DNA of 64,000 nucleotides from Nocardia vaccinii NBRC 15922. Lineage in GTDB: Bacteria; Actinomycetota; Actinomycetes; Mycobacteriales; Mycobacteriaceae. Below the pieces are notes generated by a model. The model did no database searches. It worked only from the letters and a program-made list of their open reading frames with translations, and was not told the DNA's origin. A program made the translations under genes and the position numbers. The DNA lies in NCBI RefSeq assembly GCF_001613305.1, contig NZ_BDCC01000012.1, positions 470,589 to 534,588 of the forward strand. Reading direction: 5' to 3'. Shown here one piece after another: positions 35,131 to 44,369 of this stretch. Positions within the stretch are counted from its first letter, which is position 1, and each line of letters opens with the position of its first letter.

Positions 35131-37091
35131 TAACGGTCCCCCTTCTGCCCGGCCTGCTCGTGCGCCATCGCCTCGTGGATCACCGAGGGCTCCGCGGCCG
35201 CTTCGTCGTCGTCGAACAGCGGGCGGATGCCGCGGGCTGCCATGATCTCGTCGTTCGAGGTGCCGGCGGCGACCATCGGCCACACCTGCGCGTCCTTGCC
35301 GACGATGAAGTCGATCACCACGGGACGGTCGTTGATGGACTGCGCCTCGCGGATCGCGGCCTCCACCTCCTCTTCCTTCTCCACGCGAATTCCGTGGCAG
35401 CCCAACGCTTCGGCGAGCTTGACGAAATCGGGGATGCGCAGGGTGTGCGTGCCCAGATCGGTATTGGAGTACCGCTGTTCGTAGAACAGCGTCTGCCACT
35501 GCCGGACCATGCCGAGGTTGCCGTTGTTGATCAACGCGACCTTGATCGGCACGCCCTCCACGGCACAGGTGGCCAGCTCCTGATTGGTCATCTGGAAGCA
35601 GCCGTCGCCGTCGACCGCCCACACCTCTTTGTCCGGCGCGCCCATCTTGGCCCCCATGGCCGCCGGGACGGCGTAACCCATGGTGCCCAGACCGCCGGAA
35701 TTGAGCCAGGTGCGCGGCTTTTCATACTTGATGAACTGCGCGGCCCACATCTGGTGCTGGCCGACGCCGGCGCAGTAGATCGCGTCGGGTCCGGCGAGCC
35801 GGCCGAGCTTCTCGATGACGAATTCCGGGGAGAGCGAACCGTCCGAAGACGGGGTCCAGCCCAGCGGATAGCTCGCGCGGATACCGTCGAGGTAGCTCCA
35901 CCACTCCGAAAGTTCCAGCAGCGGGCCCGGAGCGGAGCCTGCGGAGCGACCAGAAGACACAGCTTTCGTGGCCTCATCGTTCTTGAGGGTCTCGATCAGC
36001 TCGGCGATCACCTCGCGGCAGTCGCCCACGATCGGCACGTCCGCGTGCCGGTTCTTACCGATCTCCGCGGGGTCGATATCGGCGTGGATCACCTTGGCGT
36101 TCGGGGCGAACGAATCGAGCTGTCCGGTCACGCGGTCGTCGAAACGCGCGCCCAGGGTGATCAGCAGATCCGACTTCTGCAGTGCCGCAACGGCTCCCAC
36201 GGTGCCGTGCATACCCGGCATACCCATGTTCTGGCGGTGGCTGTCCGGGAACGCGCCGCGCGCCATCAGCGTCGTGACGACCGGGATACCGGTCAGCTCG
36301 GCCAGTTCCAGCAGTTCCGCCGAGGCGTCGGCCTTGATCACGCCGCCGCCGACGTACAGCACCGGCGACTTCGAGTCCAGGATCATCCGGGCGGCCTCAC
36401 GCACCTGCTTGCCGTGCGGTTTCGTCACCGGACGGTAGCCGGGCAGCCGCATCTCCGGCGGCCAGCTGAACAGCGTCTGCGCCTGCAGCACATCCTTGGG
36501 GATGTCGACCAGCACCGCGCCGGGACGACCCGTCGAGGCGAGGTGGAAGGCCTCGGCGATCATCCGCGGGATGTCGAGCGGATCGTTGACCAGGAAGTTG
36601 TGCTTGGTGACCGGCATGGTGATACCGGAGATGTCCGCCTCCTGGAAGGCGTCGGTGCCGATCAGGCTCCGGCCCACCTGACCGGTGATGGCCACCAGCG
36701 GCACCGAATCCATCTGCGCGTCCGCGATCGGGGTCACCAGATTGGTCGCGCCCGGACCCGATGTGGCCATGCACACACCGACCTTGCCGGTGGCCTGGGC
36801 GTAGCCGGTCGCGGCGTGACCCGCGCCCTGCTCGTGCCGGACCAGTACGTGACGGACCTTGGTGGAATCGAACAGCGGATCGTAGACCGGGAGTACCGCA
36901 CCGCCCGGAATGCCGAAGACCGTGTCGACGCCGAGCTCCTCGAGGGAGCGGACGACCGACTGCGCGCCGGTGACCCGCTCGGGCGGGACCTGGCGGCGGT
37001 TCGGTGCGGCAGTAGTCGCGGATGCCGGCTGATTGGCCGAGGGCGCGGGCCTGCGGGCCGAGGGCCCGGGCCGTGCGGTAGGTGCGCTCAC
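35130..37091 (-). CDS. ilvB: Acetolactate synthase catalytic (large) subunit
   Basis: A 653-residue thiamine-diphosphate enzyme condensing pyruvate to acetolactate (or with 2-oxobutyrate). After a 38-residue Pro/Ala-rich tail come the PYR domain with the activating Glu in [15 protein letters not shown], the FAD-binding middle domain ([28 protein letters not shown]) and the PP domain with [15 protein letters not shown] and [12 protein letters not shown]. The start is GTG 37091 with AAAGGA nine bases upstream. It heads ilvBNC and is preceded by a leader peptide and attenuator. Confidence 0.96.
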   Translation of the reverse strand: MSAPTARPGPSARRPAPSANQPASATTAAPNRRQVPPERVTGAQSVVRSLEELGVDTVFGIPGGAVLPVYDPLFDSTKVRHVLVRHEQGAGHAATGYAQATGKVGVCMATSGPGATNLVTPIADAQMDSVPLVAITGQVGRSLIGTDAFQEADISGITMPVTKHNFLVNDPLDIPRMIAEAFHLASTGRPGAVLVDIPKDVLQAQTLFSWPPEMRLPGYRPVTKPHGKQVREAARMILDSKSPVLYVGGGVIKADASAELLELAELTGIPVVTTLMARGAFPDSHRQNMGMPGMHGTVGAVAALQKSDLLITLGARFDDRVTGQLDSFAPNAKVIHADIDPAEIGKNRHADVPIVGDCREVIAELIETLKNDEATKAVSSGRSAGSAPGPLLELSEWWSYLDGIRASYPLGWTPSSDGSLSPEFVIEKLGRLAGPDAIYCAGVGQHQMWAAQFIKYEKPRTWLNSGGLGTMGYAVPAAMGAKMGAPDKEVWAVDGDGCFQMTNQELATCAVEGVPIKVALINNGNLGMVRQWQTLFYEQRYSNTDLGTHTLRIPDFVKLAEALGCHGIRVEKEEEVEAAIREAQSINDRPVVIDFIVGKDAQVWPMVAAGTSNDEIMAARGIRPLFDDDEAAAEPSVIHEAMAHEQAGQKGDR

Positions 37092-37141
37092 CGTCTTGAT
37101 CCTTTACTGCTTGTCATTCCCAGCGGAACTGGCCTGAACAC

Positions 37142-37176
37142 AAAAAAGCCCCCGACAGCCGATGGCTGATCGAGGG
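37142..37176 (-). terminator. Attenuator terminator in the ilvB leader
   Basis: On the minus strand, a 12-bp stem with one bulged base and a three-base loop (arms 37164-37176 and 37149-37160) is followed by six U residues (37147-37142), about 50 bases before the ilvB start. It lies between the leader peptide and ilvB, as expected for transcription attenuation. Confidence 0.85.
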
Positions 37177-37211
37177 TGGCGCGTCGCAGCTACGAGCTGA
37201 GGTAATCAGTC

Positions 37212-37265
37212 TCAGCGCTGGACGCGCCGGCCGATTACGAGGAGCTCGATTCGATTCACGCGCAC
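37212..37265 (-). CDS. ilvB leader peptide (branched-chain residue-rich)
   Basis: A 17-codon frame starting GTG 37265 (or GTG 37259) and reading MRVNRIELLVIGRRVQR. Seven of 17 residues are Val, Ile or Leu, with the block IELLVI in the middle. It resembles leader peptides described before ilvB in streptomycetes and corynebacteria. Bases in its last codons (37221-37228) are complementary to 37178-37185, just upstream of the attenuator hairpin. Ribosome stalling on scarce branched-chain tRNAs could therefore change the fold and allow readthrough. No Shine-Dalgarno is seen. The promoter -10 lies next to the start, so it is probably leaderless. Confidence 0.8.
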   Translation of the reverse strand: MRVNRIELLVIGRRVQR

Positions 37266-37268
37266 GAC

Positions 37269-37296
37269 GGTATTCGCGCGTGCGGCGTTGAGTCAA
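37269..37296 (-). promoter_or_regulatory. Candidate promoter of the ilvBNC operon
   Basis: On the minus strand TTGACT (37296-37291) and AATACC (37274-37269) are spaced by 16 bases, directly before the leader-peptide start codons. The -10 match is imperfect. Confidence 0.5.
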
Positions 37297-37367
37297 ATTC
37301 CCTGACATGGGTGTCTCATCATGTGAGACAGGGCGGTATCTGTGTCCGATCGCCTTGATGCGAGGAT

Positions 37368-37940
37368 GTGGGTGTGTCCTCGTCGCATCAGTCCGTGCCA
37401 CCTACTCGATCGTCCCACACCGCAGACCAGCCGGGCGATACGGGTCGGGTGATCAGAAACCCGCGCCTCGGTCATCTCGCCGTGTTCGTGCTGCTGTTCT
37501 GTGTGGCGTTCGCCTTCTTCGGATGGCCCCAGGTGCTGTGGATCTTGTTCGTCATCCCGGTCGCGGTCGCGATCTGGATCGAGCGCACCCGCACGAAGGT
37601 GTCCGCGGCCGGATTGGATCTGCGGACATTCTTCGGTTCGCGGCATATCGACTGGTCACAGCTACACGGGGTGAGCATTCCGAAGCGCGGCTACGTGCGC
37701 GCGCATCTGTCCGACGGGTCCGAGGTGCCGCTGCCCGCGGTCGGATACGACCGGTTGCGCATTCTGGTCGAGGCCAGCGGTGGTCGCATCCCGGACCCGT
37801 TCGCGGCGGCCGAAGAAGCCGAGGCGAAGGCCCGCGCCGAGGCCGCGGCAGCGGAACAGGAAGCCTCCGAGGACACCGGCGAAGAGACCGAGATCACCAA
37901 CGCGACCGCCGAATCCGGCGCGAAAGGCGAGGACGACTGA
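37368..37940 (+). CDS. cfp6: PH-domain membrane protein, Cfp6-like
   Basis: A 190-residue protein matching the low-molecular-weight antigen Cfp6 (Rv3004) by position next to ilvB and by layout: a 30-residue N-terminal tail, two close membrane spans (LAVFVLLFCVAFAFFGW and VLWILFVIPVAVAIWI), then a small PH-like domain (RTKVSAAGLDLRTFFGSRHI, then VSIPKRGYVRAHLSDGSEVP) and an acidic Ala/Glu-rich C-terminal tail. GTG 37368 or GTG 37374 could start it, with GAGG upstream. Function unknown; an envelope location is likely. Confidence 0.85.
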   Translation: MGVSSSHQSVPPTRSSHTADQPGDTGRVIRNPRLGHLAVFVLLFCVAFAFFGWPQVLWILFVIPVAVAIWIERTRTKVSAAGLDLRTFFGSRHIDWSQLHGVSIPKRGYVRAHLSDGSEVPLPAVGYDRLRILVEASGGRIPDPFAAAEEAEAKARAEAAAAEQEASEDTGEETEITNATAESGAKGEDD

Positions 37941-38261
37941 TCTCGCCCGAGTGGGACCGATCCGCGTGCGCATCCGGCGCGGTGGTTCCCCGGCGATGGC
38001 GTCCCACCGATCCGCCCCGAGTCGCGCCGAGCGCCGATCTCGGACGTGGCGAAGCGGATGTGCCCGGACGCGGGAATATCGGTCGCGGCACGTGTGCTGA
38101 AAATCGAATCGGCCGATCGCGGCACACCAGCAACACGCGGTCCGCCGAGTCGCCCACCGGCGCATAACCTCCTCCTCACTCGGGAGTACCGTAAAAGGGC
38201 CGTCCAGGCAGTCACCAGTCGCCGACCAGCCCCCGCGACGAGATTCGAGGACCCGACACCT
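37941..38261. other. Intergenic stretch between cfp6 and ilvD
   Basis: About 320 bases without a convincing gene. The ilvD frame is open to 38046, but that part is Arg/Pro-rich and lacks family similarity. The stretch probably holds the ilvD promoter. I see no leader peptide or hairpin like the one before ilvB. Confidence 0.5.
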
Positions 38262-40103
38262 ATGCCACCGCTTCGTTCACGCACCACCACGGCCGGACGC
38301 AACGCCGCAGGCGCACGCGCGCTGTGGCGGGCCACCGGCCTCACCGATTCCGATTTCGGTAAGCCGATCGTCGCCATCGCGAACTCGTACACCCAGTTCG
38401 TTCCCGGCCACGTGCATCTGAAGGACGTCGGCGAGATCGTTGCGGACGCGGTCTGGGCCGCGGGCGGTGTACCGCGCGAATTCCACACCATCGCCGTGGA
38501 CGACGGCATCGCGATGGGCCACGGCGGCATGCTCTACTCGCTGCCCAGCCGTGAGATCATCGCCGATTCGGTGGAGTACATGGTCAACGCGCACACCGCC
38601 GACGCGCTGGTGTGCATCTCCAACTGCGACAAGATCACTCCCGGCATGCTCAATGCCGCGATGCGGCTCAACATCCCGGTCGTGTTCGTCTCCGGTGGCC
38701 CGATGGAGGCCGGTAAGGCCGTGGTCGTCGGCGGTGTCGCGCAGGCGCCGACCGACCTGATCACCGCCATCTCGGCCAGCGCCTCGACCGCCGTCGACGA
38801 CGAGGGTCTCACCGAGGTCGAGCGCAGCGCCTGCCCGACCTGCGGTTCCTGTTCGGGCATGTTCACCGCCAACTCGATGAACTGCCTGACCGAGGCGCTG
38901 GGCCTGGCGCTGCCGGGCAACGGCTCCACGCTGGCCACCCATGCCGCGCGGCGCGCGTTGTTCGAGCGGGCCGGCACCGCCGTCGTCGAGGCCGCCAACC
39001 GCTGGTACCGCGAGGACGACGCCTCGGTGCTGCCGCGAAATATCGCCAACGCCAAGGCTTTCCGCAACGCGATGGCCCTGGACGTGGCCATGGGCGGTTC
39101 CACCAACACGGTGCTGCACACCCTCGCGGCAGCGCAGGAGGGTGAGATCGACTTCGACCTCGCCACCATCGACGAGATCAGCCGCCGGGTGCCGTGCCTG
39201 TCGAAGGTCTCCCCCAACTCCGACTACCACATGGAAGACGTGCACCGCGCCGGCGGCATCCCCGCCATCCTGGGCGAACTGCGTCGCGCGGGGCTGCTGG
39301 AAACCGACGTCTCGACCGTGCACACCCGCAGCTTCGACGAATGGCTCGACACCTGGGACATCCGCTCGGGCAAGGCATCCGACGAGGCGATCGAACTGTT
39401 CCACGCCGCACCCGGCGGCGTGCGCACCACCGTGCCGTTCTCCACGGAAAATCGCTGGTCGTCCCTGGACACCGACGCCGAGGGCGGCTGTATCAGGGAC
39501 CTCGCGCACGCCTACACCGTCGAGGGCGGGCTGTGCGTGCTCCGGGGCAATATCGCCCCGGACGGCGCGATCCTCAAGACCGCGGGTATCGATGAGGACC
39601 TGTTCACCTTCGAGGGTCCGGCCGTGGTGCTCGAATCCCAGGAGGACGCGGTCTCGGCCATCCTCGGCAAGAAGATCACCCCCGGCGACGTCGTGGTCAT
39701 CCGGTACGAGGGCCCCGCGGGCGGCCCGGGTATGCAGGAGATGCTGCACCCCACCTCGTTCCTGAAGGGTCTGGGCCTGGGCAAGGTCTGCGCGCTGATC
39801 ACCGACGGCCGCTTCTCCGGCGGCACCTCGGGCCTGTCCATCGGCCACATCTCCCCCGAGGCCGCCAGCGGCGGCACCATCGGCCTGATCGAGGACGGCG
39901 ACCGCATCCGCGTCGACGTGCACACCCGCGCGTTGGAACTGCTGGTCTCCGACGAGGTTCTCGCCGAACGTCGCGCGAAAATGGATGCGCGCGAACGGCC
40001 TTGGCAGCCGGTCAACCGTGATCGCCCGATCACCACCGCGCTGCGGGCCTATGCCGCGTTGGCGACATCGGCCGACAAGGGCGCTGTGCGGCGCGTGCCG
40101 TAA
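38262..40103 (+). CDS. ilvD: Dihydroxy-acid dehydratase
   Basis: A 613-residue iron-sulphur dehydratase of branched-chain amino-acid synthesis, producing 2-oxo acids from dihydroxy acids. Cluster and catalytic segments are seen: [24 protein letters not shown] near residue 125, [20 protein letters not shown] near 195, [18 protein letters not shown] and the C-terminal [19 protein letters not shown] with the active-site Ser. The length is that of the long Escherichia coli-type enzyme. The ATG at 38262 is 11 bases after GAGG. In M. tuberculosis ilvD lies elsewhere (Rv0189c, from memory), so its place beside ilvBNC is a difference. Confidence 0.95.
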   Translation: MPPLRSRTTTAGRNAAGARALWRATGLTDSDFGKPIVAIANSYTQFVPGHVHLKDVGEIVADAVWAAGGVPREFHTIAVDDGIAMGHGGMLYSLPSREIIADSVEYMVNAHTADALVCISNCDKITPGMLNAAMRLNIPVVFVSGGPMEAGKAVVVGGVAQAPTDLITAISASASTAVDDEGLTEVERSACPTCGSCSGMFTANSMNCLTEALGLALPGNGSTLATHAARRALFERAGTAVVEAANRWYREDDASVLPRNIANAKAFRNAMALDVAMGGSTNTVLHTLAAAQEGEIDFDLATIDEISRRVPCLSKVSPNSDYHMEDVHRAGGIPAILGELRRAGLLETDVSTVHTRSFDEWLDTWDIRSGKASDEAIELFHAAPGGVRTTVPFSTENRWSSLDTDAEGGCIRDLAHAYTVEGGLCVLRGNIAPDGAILKTAGIDEDLFTFEGPAVVLESQEDAVSAILGKKITPGDVVVIRYEGPAGGPGMQEMLHPTSFLKGLGLGKVCALITDGRFSGGTSGLSIGHISPEAASGGTIGLIEDGDRIRVDVHTRALELLVSDEVLAERRAKMDARERPWQPVNRDRPITTALRAYAALATSADKGAVRRVP

Positions 40104-40121
40104 CCGCTCTCCCTCTCCCCG

Positions 40122-40160
40122 CGAATTCGGGCCCGCTCGTCACGAGTGGGTCCGAATTCG
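40122..40160 (+). terminator. Terminator of ilvD
   Basis: An 18-bp stem (40122-40139 with 40143-40160) with two G-U pairs and a three-base loop starts 18 bases after the stop and is followed by TTTGCGG. Confidence 0.75.
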
Positions 40161-40334
40161 TTTGCGGGAGGTCGAGCGGATGCCGACGGGCGAGCCGTTC
40201 ACTCTGCCGCAGAACGTCTTCCGGCGCTCAGGGCTACATCGTGCATCAGATGGCCCGCACGGATCGAGACCTCGCGTTGTGTGCTCCGACGACGGCGGAG
40301 AAGTCTTGCGAGACTTGATTGCGGCGACCGCCTG

Positions 40335-40958
40335 TTACGGCACCCGGCGAGAGGTGTGGACAAGCGCCGGAGCGACCCAGTTGGTCAGGTAGCTGCGCAG
40401 TTCTCGGCCGCGGCGTGGTGGCCGACCGGGGTCGATGACGAACGACTGGACAATGCGAAGCATATGTTCGACGAGTTGGTCCAGGTCGGCGCCGGTGATT
40501 CCGGCCGCGGCCCAATCGACGGAGAAGCGTTGCAGGATCGAGCGGCCGAATGCCAGTGCGGTATCGGAGGTTACACCGGCGGAGAAGGCGCTGGCGCGTC
40601 CCGGGGCTAGCAGCAGGTTCAGGTATTTCTCATGTGGTAGGCGTTCGAGAGTGTGGGCGATGCCTTCCACCACGGCGGTGGCGGGGTCGCGGATATCGCG
40701 CAGGTGCTCGGTGAGGGCGTCGAGGAAATGTCCGGTCTGTGCGACGGCGGTCGCGGTCAGCAGCATTTCGGCACTGGAAAAGTAGCGGTACACGGTCTGA
40801 CGGGTGACGCCGAGCTCACGCGCGACCTCCGCGACGGTGAAGTCGCTGCCGGATCGATCGATCGCCGCGCGTGCAGCGGCCAGAATCCGTGCGACGGCCT
40901 CCTCGTCATCGACGGGCGTCGCCCCGGACCATCCATGTGTGCGCACCGGATTGTTCAC
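40335..40958 (-). CDS. TetR-family transcriptional regulator
   Basis: A 207-residue regulator with the TetR helix-turn-helix at residues 23-66 (AARAAIDRSGSDFTVAEVAR, then LGVTRQTVYRYFSSAEML) and an all-helical ligand/dimer domain. The start is GTG 40958 behind AGGTGAAGG. It is divergent from the deazaflavin reductase at 41102, and a 30-bp inverted repeat lies before that gene, so it probably represses it. Inducer unknown. Confidence 0.9.
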   Translation of the reverse strand: MNNPVRTHGWSGATPVDDEEAVARILAAARAAIDRSGSDFTVAEVARELGVTRQTVYRYFSSAEMLLTATAVAQTGHFLDALTEHLRDIRDPATAVVEGIAHTLERLPHEKYLNLLLAPGRASAFSAGVTSDTALAFGRSILQRFSVDWAAAGITGADLDQLVEHMLRIVQSFVIDPGRPPRRGRELRSYLTNWVAPALVHTSRRVP

Positions 40959-41046
40959 CCCTTCACCTGCGCCGGGTCGGGATCGAGGGTACCGGCCGGC
41001 GTGGACCGGGCCCGCACGTCGGCTGGTGCCGTGCGCTACGAGCCTT

Positions 41047-41076
41047 GACCATACATACTAGGTCAGCTGTATGGTC
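41047..41076. promoter_or_regulatory. TetR-type operator before the deazaflavin-reductase gene
   Basis: Inverted repeat GACCATAC (41047-41054) and GTATGGTC (41069-41076) with perfect 8-bp arms and a 14-base spacer, 26 bases before the ATG. It overlaps TTGACC, a candidate -35, so bound repressor would block transcription. Confidence 0.7.
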
Positions 41077-41101
41077 GTATTCCCTGGACGAAAGGAACAC
41101 C

Positions 41102-41599
41102 ATGACCGCCGTCACACCGCCGCGCCCGAAACAACTCGACTCCCCGCTGCTGCCGAAGATCTTCAAATACGCAGGCAGAGCCCAGGTTTGGGTGTACCGG
41201 TGCACCAACGGACGGATCGGCGGGAAGTGGCGCATCGGCGCCGGGTTCCGTAAGCCGGTACCGACCCTGCTGCTGGAACACCGCGGCCGGAAGTCCGGAA
41301 CGACGTACACCACGCCCCTGCTCTACATCACCGACGGTGACGATACGGTCATCGTCGCGTCGCAGGGCGGGCTTCCCAGACACCCGCAGTGGTACCACAA
41401 CCTGCGCGCCCATCCGGACACGCACATCCAGATCGGCCGCGACCACCGGCCCGTCCACGCCGTCACCGCCGACCCGCAACAGCGCGCTCGCCTGTGGCCG
41501 ATCCTCGTCGACGCGTACGCGGACTTCGAGACGTACCAAGCCTGGACCGACCGCGAAATCCCGGTGGTCATCCTCCGGCCCCGCTCGACGCACGACTGA
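41102..41599 (+). CDS. Deazaflavin (F420)-dependent nitroreductase-family protein
   Basis: A 165-residue protein of the Ddn/FGD-type split-barrel family: YRCTNGRIGGKWRIGAGF, then LLLEHRGRKSGTTYTTPLLY, VIVASQGGLPRHPQWYHNLR and a C-terminal WPILVDAYADFETYQAWTDR followed by IPVVILRP. F420H2-dependent reduction of quinones or nitro compounds is the usual activity. AAAGGAACACC precedes the ATG. Control by the divergent TetR protein is likely. Confidence 0.9.
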   Translation: MTAVTPPRPKQLDSPLLPKIFKYAGRAQVWVYRCTNGRIGGKWRIGAGFRKPVPTLLLEHRGRKSGTTYTTPLLYITDGDDTVIVASQGGLPRHPQWYHNLRAHPDTHIQIGRDHRPVHAVTADPQQRARLWPILVDAYADFETYQAWTDREIPVVILRPRSTHD

Positions 41600-41797
41600 A
41601 TCCCACCCCGCGCCTGCCGAGCCGGGGCATCGGGTGAGGTTCGCGACCGCCGCCGAATGGGGTGGCGCGGCGGCGACGCCGGGCTCCGAACCAGCCATGG
41701 CAGGCATCCACTTCGGCTGGAATCAGCTGCTGGACAACCTCACTCACGCCATCACCGCCTGAGCCGACTCGACGACCCCTGCCGGATCGTTGGTCCG

Positions 41798-42832
41798 TCA
41801 CTCACCCGCACCTGTATCCCGCAGCGCCGCCACGGCCGGACTCATCTGCGGTACGACGACCTCGCCGTATACGCGCATGGTCTCCTCCTTGTTGTCGTGC
41901 TGCAGATACCCGGCGAACTGATCGACCCCGAGCGCGGCGAGCCGGCGCAGTTTGGCCAGGTGCTCCTCGGGGGTGCCCAGGATGCAGAAGCGGTCGACGA
42001 CCTCGTCGGTGACGAAGTCCGCGTGGGTATTTCCCGCGCGGCCGTGCTGGTTGTAGTCGTAGCCGTGCCGCCCGGCGATGTAATCGGTGAGCGCCGCGGG
42101 AATCTGCCCGCTCGAGCCGTAGCGGGCCACGATGTCGGCGACGTGGTTACCGACCATGCCGCCGAACCAGCGGCACTGTTCGCGCATGTGCGCGTAATCG
42201 GTCCCGATGTACATCGGAGCTGCCACACAGACTTTCACCGCGTCCGGATCGCGCCCGGCCGCCGCGGCGGCCTGCCGGACGGTGCGGATCGTCCACTCGG
42301 CGATGTCCGGGTCGGCCAGCTGCAGGATGAATCCGTCGGCGACCTCACCCGTCAGGGCCAGGGCCTTGGGCCCGTACGCCGCGACCCACACCTCCAGTCG
42401 CGAACCCGCGCTCCACGGGAATTGCACTGTGCGGCCGTCGAATTCGACAGGGCGGGAATTGGCCAACTCCCGGATCACATGGATCGAATCGCGCAGCGTC
42501 CGCAGTGTTGCGGGATGGCCGCCGCCGACCCGCACGGCCGAATCGCCGCGCCCGATGCCGCAGACGGTGCGATTGCCGTACGCCTCGTTGAGGGTGGCGA
42601 AGGTGGACGCGGTCACCGCCCAGTCCCGGGTGGCCGGATTGGTCACCATCGGGCCGACCGTAATTCGCTTGGTCTCGTTCAGTATTCGGCTGTGCAGCAC
42701 GTAGGGCTCTTGCCACAGGATGTGCGAATCGAAGGTCCACACGTGGCTGAAGCCGTACGCCTCGGCCAGTTTCGCAAGGTGCACCGTGCGCGCCGAGGGC
42801 GGATCACACTGCAGTACCGCGCCGAATTGCAT
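41798..42832 (-). CDS. LLM-class F420-dependent oxidoreductase of the hydantoinase cluster
   Basis: A 344-residue luciferase-like protein: VLQCDPPSARTVHLAKLAEA, then FSHVWTFDSHILWQEPYVL, the LLM segment ATLNEAYGNRTVCGIGRGDS, VWVAAYGPKALALTGEVADG and DRFCILGTPEEHLAKLRRL. It belongs to the subgroup often annotated as an F420 enzyme next to hydantoinases (TIGR03842-like, from memory). It starts ten bases after the hydantoinase stop. Its reaction is unknown; oxidation or reduction of a pyrimidine or hydantoin ring is plausible. Confidence 0.87.
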   Translation of the reverse strand: MQFGAVLQCDPPSARTVHLAKLAEAYGFSHVWTFDSHILWQEPYVLHSRILNETKRITVGPMVTNPATRDWAVTASTFATLNEAYGNRTVCGIGRGDSAVRVGGGHPATLRTLRDSIHVIRELANSRPVEFDGRTVQFPWSAGSRLEVWVAAYGPKALALTGEVADGFILQLADPDIAEWTIRTVRQAAAAAGRDPDAVKVCVAAPMYIGTDYAHMREQCRWFGGMVGNHVADIVARYGSSGQIPAALTDYIAGRHGYDYNQHGRAGNTHADFVTDEVVDRFCILGTPEEHLAKLRRLAALGVDQFAGYLQHDNKEETMRVYGEVVVPQMSPAVAALRDTGAGE

Positions 42833-42842
42833 TGCCGCCTCC

Positions 42843-44264
42843 CTAGATCAGATATTGACAGGGGTCGCGGCGCACGAAGCGGCCGTCGCCCTTGCGACCG
42901 ATGTACTCCCCCGCGTCGACGACGACCTTGCCGCGCGAGAGCACCGTGTCGACGTGGCCGTCGATCTCGAAACCCTCCCAGGCCGAATGGTCCATATTCA
43001 TGTGGTGGGCCTTGCCCAGGCCGATGGAGGTGTGCCCGTCCGGGTCGTAGATCACGACATCGGCGTCCGCGCCGGGCGCGAGCACCCCCTTGCGGCCGTA
43101 GAGTCCGAACATGCGCGCCGGGGTGGTGGAGGTGATCTCGACCCACCGTTCGAGGGTTATCCGACCCTCGACCACACCCTGGTACATCAGGTCCATCCGG
43201 TGCTCGACCGAGCCGATACCGTTGGGAATCTTGGAGAAATCCCCGACGCCCATATCCTTCTGCCCCTTCATGCAGAACGGGCAGTGGTCGGTGGCCACCA
43301 TCTGAATGTCGTTGGTGCGCAACGCCTGCCACATGTGGTCCTGATGGCGCTCCGCACGCGAGCGCAGCGGGGTGGAGCACACCCACTTGGCTCCCTCGAA
43401 ACCCGGCGCGCCCAGTTGCTCCTCCAGTGACAGGTACAGATACTGCGGGCAGGTCTCGCCGAAGACGTTGCGGCCGCGATCGCGCGCCGAAGCCACCTGC
43501 GCGACAGCCTGTTTCGCCGAGACGTGTACGACATACAGTGGGGCGCCGGTCAGATCGGCCAGCATGATCGCCCGGTGGGTGGCCTCCTCCTCGAGCTGCC
43601 AGGCCCGCGCGATGCCGTGATAGTACGGATCGGTCTTGCCCTGTTCGAGCAACTGGCCCACGAGAACGTCGATGGCGGGCCCGTTCTCGGCGTGCATCAT
43701 CGTCATCAGGCCGGTGGACGCGCCGATCTGCATCGCGCGCAGGATCTGCGCGTCGTCGCTGTAGAACACGCCCGGATAGGCCATGAACAGCTTGTAACTG
43801 GTGATGCCCTCAGCAGGCAGCTCGCGCAGCGCCGACAACGACGCGTCGTTCACATCGCCGACGATCTGATGGAACCCGTAGTCGATCGCGCACTGTCCGG
43901 CGGCCATCTGGTGCCAGGTGGCCAGGCAGTCCTGCAAGCGCTCGCCGAACTTCTGCACCGCGAAGTCGATGATCGTGGTGGTGCCACCCCAGGCCGCGGC
44001 GCGGGTGCCGGACTCGAAATCGTCGGAGGCGGTGGTGCCGCCGAACGGCATCGACATGTGCGTATGCGCGTCGATGCCGCCGGGGACGACGTACTTGCCG
44101 GTCGCGTCGATCACCGTGTCCGCGGTCCGGGCGAGGTCCGTGCCGAGCACCGTGCTGCCCGGTTCGAGCAGTGCGGCGATCCGTTCGCCGTCGACGAGAA
44201 TGTCCGCGGCGCCGCGGCCGGTCGCCGAGACGACGGTGCCGCCGGTGATGAAAGTTGTCGGCAT
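42843..44264 (-). CDS. Dihydropyrimidinase/hydantoinase
   Basis: A 473-residue cyclic amidohydrolase opening dihydropyrimidine or hydantoin rings. It has the binuclear metal site of the family: GGIDAHTHMSMPFGG (HxH), SYKLFMAYPG (carboxylated Lys), MMHAEN, YVVHVSAKQA and VATDHCPF (Asp), then the C-terminal beta domain with GADADVVIYDPDG. The ATG at 44264 follows AAGGAG by about ten bases. It is the middle gene of the cluster with the amidase upstream and the LLM enzyme downstream. Confidence 0.93.
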   Translation of the reverse strand: MPTTFITGGTVVSATGRGAADILVDGERIAALLEPGSTVLGTDLARTADTVIDATGKYVVPGGIDAHTHMSMPFGGTTASDDFESGTRAAAWGGTTTIIDFAVQKFGERLQDCLATWHQMAAGQCAIDYGFHQIVGDVNDASLSALRELPAEGITSYKLFMAYPGVFYSDDAQILRAMQIGASTGLMTMMHAENGPAIDVLVGQLLEQGKTDPYYHGIARAWQLEEEATHRAIMLADLTGAPLYVVHVSAKQAVAQVASARDRGRNVFGETCPQYLYLSLEEQLGAPGFEGAKWVCSTPLRSRAERHQDHMWQALRTNDIQMVATDHCPFCMKGQKDMGVGDFSKIPNGIGSVEHRMDLMYQGVVEGRITLERWVEITSTTPARMFGLYGRKGVLAPGADADVVIYDPDGHTSIGLGKAHHMNMDHSAWEGFEIDGHVDTVLSRGKVVVDAGEYIGRKGDGRFVRRDPCQYLI

Positions 44265-44369
44265 ACCGGGTAACTCCTTCGAAAGAGGACCGAAGATGGT
44301 GAGCCGGTGGAGCTTGCGGGATCGGAGCACCCGGCGCGACGATGATCGTGCGGAGTCGGCTGGACCGGA

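Noticed and set aside
35160..37169. Long plus-strand frame opposite ilvB (669 codons)
   Set aside because: Shadow of ilvB. Long antisense frames are expected where third positions are almost all G or C.
38277..39923. Long minus-strand frame opposite ilvD (548 codons)
   Set aside because: Shadow of ilvD with low-complexity composition and no start signal.
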